NCBI GenBank assembly: GCA_001775965.1
Contig: MEZG01000078.1
Location: 1-10,481 of the forward strand
Direction of reading: 5' to 3'
Length of the DNA stretch: 10,481 bases
Origin: Candidatus Bathyarchaeota archaeon RBG_13_60_20
GTDB lineage: Archaea; Thermoproteota; Bathyarchaeia; TCS64
Part shown: positions 6,214 through 10,481 of the stretch, piece after piece
How positions within the stretch are numbered: position 1 is the first letter of the stretch
Layout of the letters: each line of letters begins with the position of its first letter
Translations under genes and position numbers: made by a program
The notes under the pieces: generated by a model
Told to the model about the DNA's origin: nothing
Databases searched by the model: none
Seen by the model: the letters and a program-made list of their open reading frames with translations, nothing else

Positions 6214-6393
6214 TTACTTGCCGCCCTTGGCGGGGCACTTGGGGTCCTTGGTGTGGTCGGCCATGTGGCATGACGCGTATCTTCCGCATTTTCCGTTGCC
6301 GTCGATCTGGTGGTTGGCGAAGAGTCCGCACGTGTTGGCGGGGGCTGCGAAGGCTGTGTAGGGTGCCTGGAATATTTTTTGGTTATCCGTCAA
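6214..6393 (-). CDS. 59-residue Cys/His-rich miniprotein, probable metal binder
   Basis: This gene is below common length cut-offs. From a TTG start it encodes a 59-residue protein with C22, C36, C42, H43, H47 and C53. The spacing is C-x13-C-x5-CH-x3-H-x5-C, in the segments TCGLFANHQIDGNGKCGRY and SCHMADHTKDPKCPAKGGK. The density of Cys and His suggests a zinc knuckle or small metal site, although it matches no family I can name. The TTG is preceded by CAGTGAAC four nt upstream, exactly as in the next gene, and an in-frame stop lies two codons before it. GTGA in that octamer could pair with the 16S rRNA tail. It is probably cotranscribed with the HTH gene. Confidence 0.55.
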   Translation of the reverse strand: MTDNQKIFQAPYTAFAAPANTCGLFANHQIDGNGKCGRYASCHMADHTKDPKCPAKGGK

Positions 6394-6685
6394 TGGAGTT
6401 CACTGCCTCTCTGCTGTGGGTGTAGGCTACAAACGTGAGTTGCGTGTTTACGGATGTCAATAGACCTTGTTGTCGTGTTTATTTGGTTGTATGCGTGTTT
6501 TAGTGCCGTTTTTATTGTTAGTTCTATAAATGTGATTCATTGATCTTTCGGATGCATATGTTAGGAGGGTTTATTGTGGTAATTGTATTGTATGAGAAAT
6601 TTTTTATTAATGTTATTTTAGGAGGATTTGAGATTTTTTTTTCACTGGAACCTCAGGACATAAATAGGTTATCCTGGGTTCTGGA

Positions 6686-6795
6686 TGGTTGGGGTAGCTT
6701 TTACGCTGGGTGGCTTATAACGGCGTGCTTGTTATAAAGCGGAAAAAAAACCATCTTTTACTTCATGTTTTCCGCTGCAAAGGTTTCCTCGATCC
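6686..6795. repeat. Downstream flank of livH copy 2, repeated at 1684-1803
   Basis: Matches 1684-1803 in order: TGGTTGGGG (6686-6694), inverted repeat TTATAAC (6715-6721) with GTTATAA (6731-6737, a perfect 7-bp stem), a run of eight A (6743-6750) and the identical 15-mer AGGTTTCCTCGATCC (6781-6795). In copy 1 the 15-mer lies 35 nt from the livH stop. Here about 357 nt and a gene lie between. Confidence 0.75.
6743..6750 (-). terminator. Poly-T tract, ancestral livH terminator
   Basis: Eight T on the minus strand, matching the tract downstream of livH copy 1 and next to a perfect 7-bp inverted repeat. It now lies about 400 nt past the livH2 stop, behind the inserted gene. Confidence 0.35.
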
Positions 6796-6857
6796 ATCGG
6801 GTCAGGAGCCCCCTGAGAGCAAGGAAAATCAAGACCTCTAATGTTGTACTCCATAAC

Positions 6858-6867
6858 TTTTATAATT
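6858..6867 (+). promoter_or_regulatory. TATA box of the PH-domain-like gene
   Basis: TTTATAATTA is centred 26 nt before the ATG at 6889, in a 35-bp stretch of almost pure A and T. This predicts a leaderless transcript. Confidence 0.55.
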
Positions 6868-6888
6868 ATAAATTAATAATAATTATAC

Positions 6889-7209
6889 ATGCCGTTGGAA
6901 GACTTTTTGATGCCTGGGGAAAATATAAGGTATTCAAGCGCGACGCCAGTCGAATACCAGGGGGCTCAATACTATTTCCTCATTACGGACAGACGCGTTC
7001 TTTGGCACAGGCAGCAAGGGCTGGTTTTTAAGAAGGACAACGTCATATCTGAAAACATCAGCGAAATAGTCGATATGTCTTACTCTGAGAAAGGCATGAT
7101 CTCAAAGAAGGGGATAGTGAACATTACGACTTCGCGGAAGAAGCTTGAGTTTTCAGGTGCGAAGAATTCTATTATGGAGATTTATAAGGAGCTCCAGAAC
7201 TTTATCTGA
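6889..7209 (+). CDS. Small PH-domain-like protein
   Basis: The 106-residue protein resembles a stand-alone bacterial-type pleckstrin homology domain. It has a short helix and PGE turn (MPLEDFLMPGENI), then alternating strands with VEYQGAQYYFLITDRRVLW, in which the TDRR turn is typical. A long loop with VISENISEIVDMSY follows, then strands ending GIVNITTS and KKLEFSG, and a closing helix (SIMEIYKELQNF). Such domains are often found alone in bacteria and archaea with unknown ligands, so no function can be given. It lacks a membrane segment. Its own AT-rich promoter and lower GC content differ from the livH DNA around it. Its last 57 nt overlap the end of livH copy 2 on the opposite strand. It sits inside the duplicated livH block where copy 1 has no gene, which suggests insertion. 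Confidence 0.65.
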   Translation: MPLEDFLMPGENIRYSSATPVEYQGAQYYFLITDRRVLWHRQQGLVFKKDNVISENISEIVDMSYSEKGMISKKGIVNITTSRKKLEFSGAKNSIMEIYKELQNFI

Positions 7210-8109
7210 TTTCTTTTCTCGTTTATGGCCCAGCAGCCCCTGTGGCTTGAGGAGCATCGTTAGAGCTATCACGGCTATGGGGACGATCGGCCTGTACTCT
7301 GCTATCCATACGCCGAACACCCGCTGACCCCACACAACTGAAACGATCTCAAGGACCCCCAATGTTAGGCCGCCCACCGCGGCGCCTCTAATGCTGGTTA
7401 CGCCGCCCAGCAGGCACCCGGCCAGGACCCCCGTCATGAGGACGGGGCCCATCTCCGTGGAGGCCCTGAACCATATGCTCCCGTACGCCCCGGCCAGCCC
7501 CGCTAGGCCCCCGGCCAGCGCCCAGGACAGCAGCCTGATCCGGGCCGGGTTGACGCCCTGCACCATGGCCAGGTCGGCGTTCTCGGCCACGGCCCTCAGG
7601 GAGGCCCCGAACAAGGTTCTGTTGAACAGGCGCTCATGGAACAGGACCGATGCGAGGGTAATGACTGTGGACACTATGAAGACGCCGGGGACCCACCCCG
7701 CCATGAAGTCGTAACCCCTCAACATGAACGTGTTGGCCCATATGCCCCCGGCGAACAGGAGCCTGTGGGCGTATATCTTTACGAAGCCGGTGAGGAGGAC
7801 CCCCGCCCCGATGAGGGCGAGGGTCAACAGGACCGGGTCCCGGCCTCTCCTGAGCAGAGGCTCGACGACCAGCAGATGGCACAGGATGCCGGCGAGGCTG
7901 CAGACCGTGAACGCGGCTGGGAGGCTCAGGTAGAGCTGCAGCCCCAAAATCTTGGTCAAGGTGAACCCGAGGTAGGCGCCTATGGCGGCCACGGGCCCCA
8001 CGGTGAGGTTGAAGGCGTCCGAGGTGAGGTATGTAAGGGTGTGGGCCTCGGCCATGAGCACCAGCATGGACGCGTAGATGAGCGCGTTCATGAGCAGCGC
8101 AACGCTCAT
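7153..8109 (-). CDS. livH: Branched-chain amino acid ABC permease, LivH family (copy 2)
   Basis: This membrane permease subunit is a close paralogue of the product of 1839-2729 and alignable without large gaps from MSVALLMNAL to the KPQGLLG end. The signature RAVAENADLAMVQGV and the WALAGGLAGLAG segment are intact. Divergence is highest in the middle, in the loop before YDFMAGWVPG. The C-terminus is odd: copy 1 stops shortly after GLLA, whereas here the frame continues for about 25 hydrophilic residues (HKREKKSDKVLELL and on) encoded antisense to the end of the PH-domain gene. An ATG at 8136 is in frame, but it lies inside the TATA-like box GTTAAATG, and copy 1 has no matching start. The ATG at 8109 is at the leaderless distance and matches copy 1. 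Again there are no livM, livG, livF or binding-protein genes beside it. Confidence 0.88.
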   Translation of the reverse strand: MSVALLMNALIYASMLVLMAEAHTLTYLTSDAFNLTVGPVAAIGAYLGFTLTKILGLQLYLSLPAAFTVCSLAGILCHLLVVEPLLRRGRDPVLLTLALIGAGVLLTGFVKIYAHRLLFAGGIWANTFMLRGYDFMAGWVPGVFIVSTVITLASVLFHERLFNRTLFGASLRAVAENADLAMVQGVNPARIRLLSWALAGGLAGLAGAYGSIWFRASTEMGPVLMTGVLAGCLLGGVTSIRGAAVGGLTLGVLEIVSVVWGQRVFGVWIAEYRPIVPIAVIALTMLLKPQGLLGHKREKKSDKVLELLINLHNRILRT

Positions 8110-8165
8110 ATGAAGATAAAGGAGACGGTAAACCATTTAACGTTTACGGGGCTGGTTGTTGGGGT
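8110..8165 (-). repeat. livH copy 2 upstream segment, repeated at 2730-2785
   Basis: On the minus strand, AACCAGCCCCGTAAACG and the TTAAATG that follows correspond to AACCGGCCCAGTAAACG and CATAAATG before livH copy 1. The CTCCTTTATCTTCA just before both ATGs is shared. In copy 2 the outer part is also the 3' end of the metallo-beta-lactamase-fold gene, so the duplication either trimmed that gene at copy 1 or its stop was created here. Confidence 0.6.
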
Positions 8166-9009
8166 TCAGAAGCCCCATGCGCCATCCCGCACCCAGCTCC
8201 AAATAGTCCTCCCCGTAGCCTTCTCTGAAGGCAAGCCGCGCAAGGTCTCCGCTGCAGTGAGTCGGCGCGGCCACCTCGACCCCCAGGCCCTTGAGCTCGG
8301 CGACCAGACCGTCAAGGCTGGCCCTATCCGCGCCGCCCAGGTGAAAGCCGCCGAAAACCATAAGGACTTCCAGGCCAGTCGCCTCCTCCGCCGCCCTGAC
8401 CAGGTTCTGGACCCCAGGGTGTCTGCACCCCGTTACGAGGACCAGGCCCCCGCCCGTGTTCACCATGAGGGCCTGCTCGTTGGGTTCGGCCTCCAGGACC
8501 CGCGTGGTGGCGACCCCGGGGCATACGAGCGTCGCGTCCCATGTCTCGACGAGGGTGGCCTCGCTGTCTCTCACCCTGCTCTTGAGGTGGTAGGGGAACG
8601 ACCTGGGCAGGTACACGGTCAAGTCGCCGCCGGCCTCCAGCACCACGCCGAGGCCCCCCACATGGTCCCAGTGCTCGTGGCTCAGCACCAGGTGATCGAC
8701 CTCGGCCAGGTCCACGCCCAGCGCATCCACGTTGCGGGCGAAAACCTCCGGGTCCCTCCCAGTATCAAAAAGAATCGTCTCGTCGCCCAGCTCCACAAGG
8801 CAGCTGAACCCCCACTCGGTGGCGCAGCTGCCGTTGAAGGGGTTGTTGTCGTACAGGATTGAGAACCGGCCGCTCCTCTCAACCAGGACGAGGGTATCGC
8901 CCTCGGGAGCCTCATCGCCGTTCAGGAGCCCGGGGACAAACAGATAGGCGGCGGCAGCGGCGACTGCCACGAACGCGAAGACTGCCACCCATTTAGTGTT
9001 AGACCTCAT
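8137..9009 (-). CDS. Membrane-anchored metallo-beta-lactamase-fold hydrolase (COG1237-like)
   Basis: A 290-residue MBL-fold protein. Metal-site motifs are in order: FDTGRD (81-86), SHEHWDH (110-116), TGCRHPG (193-199), GGFHL (220-224) and PTHCSG (249-254). The TGCxHPG and GGFHL pair is typical of the group that contains archaeal dihydropterin-6-methyl aminobenzene 5'-phosphate synthases. The exact reaction here is not certain. Residues 6-28 are a strongly hydrophobic segment after a basic start, which predicts a signal anchor with the catalytic domain outside the membrane. That is unusual for a pterin enzyme and argues for another substrate. The ATG at 9009 lies about 29 nt from the TATA-like CTTTTAC (9034-9040). 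Its stop is 27 nt before the livH2 start, so the two may be cotranscribed. Confidence 0.85.
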   Translation of the reverse strand: MRSNTKWVAVFAFVAVAAAAAYLFVPGLLNGDEAPEGDTLVLVERSGRFSILYDNNPFNGSCATEWGFSCLVELGDETILFDTGRDPEVFARNVDALGVDLAEVDHLVLSHEHWDHVGGLGVVLEAGGDLTVYLPRSFPYHLKSRVRDSEATLVETWDATLVCPGVATTRVLEAEPNEQALMVNTGGGLVLVTGCRHPGVQNLVRAAEEATGLEVLMVFGGFHLGGADRASLDGLVAELKGLGVEVAAPTHCSGDLARLAFREGYGEDYLELGAGWRMGLLNPNNQPRKR

Positions 9010-9082
9010 GCATCAAAACAAGGCTGTGCCCAGTAAAAGCGCATTCAAAGAACCATCATGGGGATCAAAGAACTTACATGAG

Positions 9083-9523
9083 TTAAGCAGCCGGGTAGAG
9101 CCCTATCTCCTTGAGGAAATCCCTTAGGGATGCCGTGAGCTCGTATGACGAAAGCTCCGAGATACTAGCCCACCGGGCCTCCAGCGCGTCGTCCATCGCC
9201 TTGACCTCCCCCTCCACGATCCTGGCCAGGAACTGCACGATGATGAAGTGGTACCTGACCCTCCCCTCGTCGTCCCGCATGATCTTGTCCACGACGCCGA
9301 GGCGGTCCACCAACTCCACCCGGAGCCCCGTCTCCTCCATGGCCTCCCGCAGCGCGGCGTCCCTGACCCTCTCCCCGATCTCCACGAGGCCCCCGGGCAC
9401 CGACCACATGCCCTTGTCGGGGTCGGCGGCTCTCCTGATTAGAAGGTACCTTCCGTCCTTCTCGATGAGGACGCCGACGCCCACGATGGGGCGCTCAGGG
9501 TAGAGCCGGTGAGACACACCCAT
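9083..9523 (-). CDS. Nudix hydrolase
   Basis: Nudix enzymes hydrolyse nucleoside diphosphates linked to another moiety. The 146-residue protein has a complete Nudix box from G45 to L67: GLVEIGE, seven residues, then REAMEETGL, which fits GX5EX7REUXEEXGU exactly. The Glu residues bind the catalytic metal. The preceding GMWSVPGG and the N-terminal strand GVGVLIEKDGRYLLIRR are typical of ADP-ribose pyrophosphatase or MutT-like members, but the substrate cannot be told from the box. The gene begins 21 nt after the HerA-like stop on the same strand, so the two probably form an operon. Confidence 0.92.
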   Translation of the reverse strand: MGVSHRLYPERPIVGVGVLIEKDGRYLLIRRAADPDKGMWSVPGGLVEIGERVRDAALREAMEETGLRVELVDRLGVVDKIMRDDEGRVRYHFIIVQFLARIVEGEVKAMDDALEARWASISELSSYELTASLRDFLKEIGLYPAA

Positions 9524-9544
9524 AGAGGTGTGCAGGAGGCTTAA

Positions 9545-10481
9545 CTAGTCGTCGGCTGGGACCTGCTCCCGGCCCGCCTCCTCCATGTGGATGAACCTGC
9601 TCATGGGGGTGCTCAGGCTCGACGCCGGGTACACCTCCGCCAGCACCTTCACCCAGATGGGGAACCTGCACCTGAGCGCCGTGCCCTTCACTATGGCCTC
9701 GCCCGGCGGCAGGTCGCCGATGAGCTCCGCGAACTCGTTACCCATGATCTCCGCGATCCGCGCCTTGTCCACGTCCTCCAGGCCGTGGCAGACCACGTTA
9801 TTCGCACACTGGGTCACCACGGTCTTCTCCACGGTGCTCAGCCTCTGGGTCACGATCCATAGCCCCACGCCGTTCCTGCCGCCGTTCGTCGCGATCTCCT
9901 TGATGACCCCCAGCAGCTTACCCCGGCTCTCCTTCTCACCGATCTCGAAGACGCCCCTCTGCGGCGCGTAGTACATGGCCTCCTCTAGGAGAATGATGCA
10001 CCCGAACCGGCGGTTCTCCAGAGCCTCACCGAATATTCGTCGCAGCACCTGGGCCACCACAAGGTGCTTCTGGTCCCAGGTGTCCTTCCCGGCGCTCAGG
10101 TCCATGATCACCACCCGCCGGTCCCTGAGGAGCTCCACGGGGTCCAGGGGCTCCATGTCCCCGTCGGGTATGAGCCGGCTGGTGCCGACGCTGCTCACCA
10201 CCTGCATCCGGTAAGCCTCGAACTCCTCGGGCTTCTTGTTGAACCCCAGCCTCTCGGGGTGCACCTGGTCCAGGGCCCTGCGTACGTTCTCCTTGGTCAC
10301 CGTGGCCTGCTGGGCGTAGAGAATCTTCAGCGCGTGGATGAGTATCTTGGCGTTCCACCAGCCCTTCTGCCACCCGAACTCCGCCACGTAGTCCTCCCAG
10401 GGGATGCCCCCGGGCTCGAAGAACCTGCTCCAGGGGACGCGCAGCACCTTGTCTGGGCCCAGGCGCTCCTGGAGGCTCGTG
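9545..10481 (-). CDS. HerA-like ATPase, C-terminal part (5' end outside the window)
   Basis: This is the C-terminal part of a HerA/FtsK-superfamily hexameric ATPase, the family that translocates DNA in end resection with NurA, Mre11 and Rad50 in archaea. The frame is open to the window edge, and 10447 is only an internal GTG. Visible parts are the Walker B-like strand CIILLEEAMYYAP, then ATNGGRNGVGLWIVTQRLST with the sensor Gln, the arginine-rich GGRNG segment, and the ANNVVCHGLEDVDKARI region. All are typical of COG0433 proteins. The Walker A motif must lie upstream, outside the window. Walker B has EE where DE is more common. No nurA, mre11 or rad50 gene is present on the downstream side. 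It could equally be a HerA-like protein of another system. Confidence 0.85.
   Translation of the reverse strand, partial: TSLQERLGPDKVLRVPWSRFFEPGGIPWEDYVAEFGWQKGWWNAKILIHALKILYAQQATVTKENVRRALDQVHPERLGFNKKPEEFEAYRMQVVSSVGTSRLIPDGDMEPLDPVELLRDRRVVIMDLSAGKDTWDQKHLVVAQVLRRIFGEALENRRFGCIILLEEAMYYAPQRGVFEIGEKESRGKLLGVIKEIATNGGRNGVGLWIVTQRLSTVEKTVVTQCANNVVCHGLEDVDKARIAEIMGNEFAELIGDLPPGEAIVKGTALRCRFPIWVKVLAEVYPASSLSTPMSRFIHMEEAGREQVPADD

Larger units (their letters stand above)
6394..6888. other. AT-rich intergenic stretch without a confident gene
   Basis: From about 6430 the plus strand becomes T-rich and AT-rich compared with the GC-rich genes around it. It holds GTAGGCTAC (6422-6430), a TATA-like CTATAAAT (6523-6530) with an ATG at the leaderless distance (6552), and two TTAGGAGG motifs. 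A 61-codon frame (6552-6737) is open behind that ATG and would give a hydrophobic peptide. Its 3' end lies inside the duplicated livH flank, so I do not call it a gene. The duplicated flank (6686-6795) is listed separately. Confidence 0.5.

Noticed and set aside
6098..6331. A 77-codon minus-strand frame rich in Arg and Pro
   Set aside because: It overlaps the Cys/His miniprotein in another frame and lacks a recognisable pattern. The miniprotein has ordered Cys/His and a supported start.
7636..8862. A 408-codon plus-strand frame across livH copy 2 and the MBL gene
   Set aside because: It spans two clear minus-strand genes and their boundary, so it is a GC-driven shadow.
9239..9260. ATGATGA with CTGA 11 nt later, resembling C and D' boxes of an archaeal sRNA
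   Set aside because: It lies inside the Nudix coding region, no full C/D and C'/D' set with a terminal stem is present, and such short words occur by chance.
1..10481. CRISPR arrays, tRNA or rRNA genes, insertion sequences
   Set aside because: No regularly spaced repeats, cloverleaf-like sequence, rRNA-like sequence or transposase-like frame was found on either strand by reading.

Overview
The window reads as archaeal DNA, with GC-rich coding regions and AT-rich intergenic pockets. Three things point to archaea. Most genes are preceded by a TATA-like box about 26-30 nt upstream of a start codon, the geometry of leaderless archaeal transcripts. The gene families include a HerA-type ATPase, an aKMT-like methyltransferase, AbrB/PIN VapBC pairs and a COG1237-type metallo-beta-lactamase-fold protein. 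Poly-T tracts follow the permease genes in place of classical bacterial terminators. I cannot fix the lineage. A TACK archaeon is a reasonable guess.

Layout from left to right. At 101-706 (+) is a SAM-dependent methyltransferase, convergent with pyrB (736-1668, -), an aspartate carbamoyltransferase catalytic subunit with no regulatory subunit beside it. Next on the minus strand come vapB, vapC and livH copy 1, an orphan branched-chain amino acid permease (1839-2729). A divergent intergenic region separates vapB from a CaiB/BaiF CoA-transferase (3629-4777, +). The stretch 4900-5500 is a toxin-antitoxin graveyard: an AbrB-type antitoxin broken by one missing G, and a second-type vapB broken by one extra G and running into a vapC fragment of about 25 codons.

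At 5650-6393 (-) are two unrecognised genes: a 59-residue Cys/His-rich miniprotein below usual ORF cut-offs, and a 151-residue HTH protein. Both starts are preceded by the same octamer at the same distance. An AT-rich, T-rich stretch follows, then a small PH-domain-like protein (6889-7209, +) that overlaps convergently with livH copy 2 (7153-8109, -). Farther right on the minus strand are a membrane-anchored metallo-beta-lactamase-fold protein, a Nudix hydrolase and the 3' part of a HerA-like ATPase that runs off the window edge.

The most unusual structure is a segmental duplication. The two livH genes, their promoters and their downstream DNA (an inverted repeat, a poly-T tract and a 15-bp identical block) occur twice, about 5 kb apart. 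Copy 2 has about 320 bp inserted between the livH stop region and the 15-bp block; this insert carries the PH-domain gene and has changed the LivH2 C-terminus. The region between the copies holds the toxin-antitoxin remnants and the unknown small genes, and looks like a hot spot of insertion and decay.
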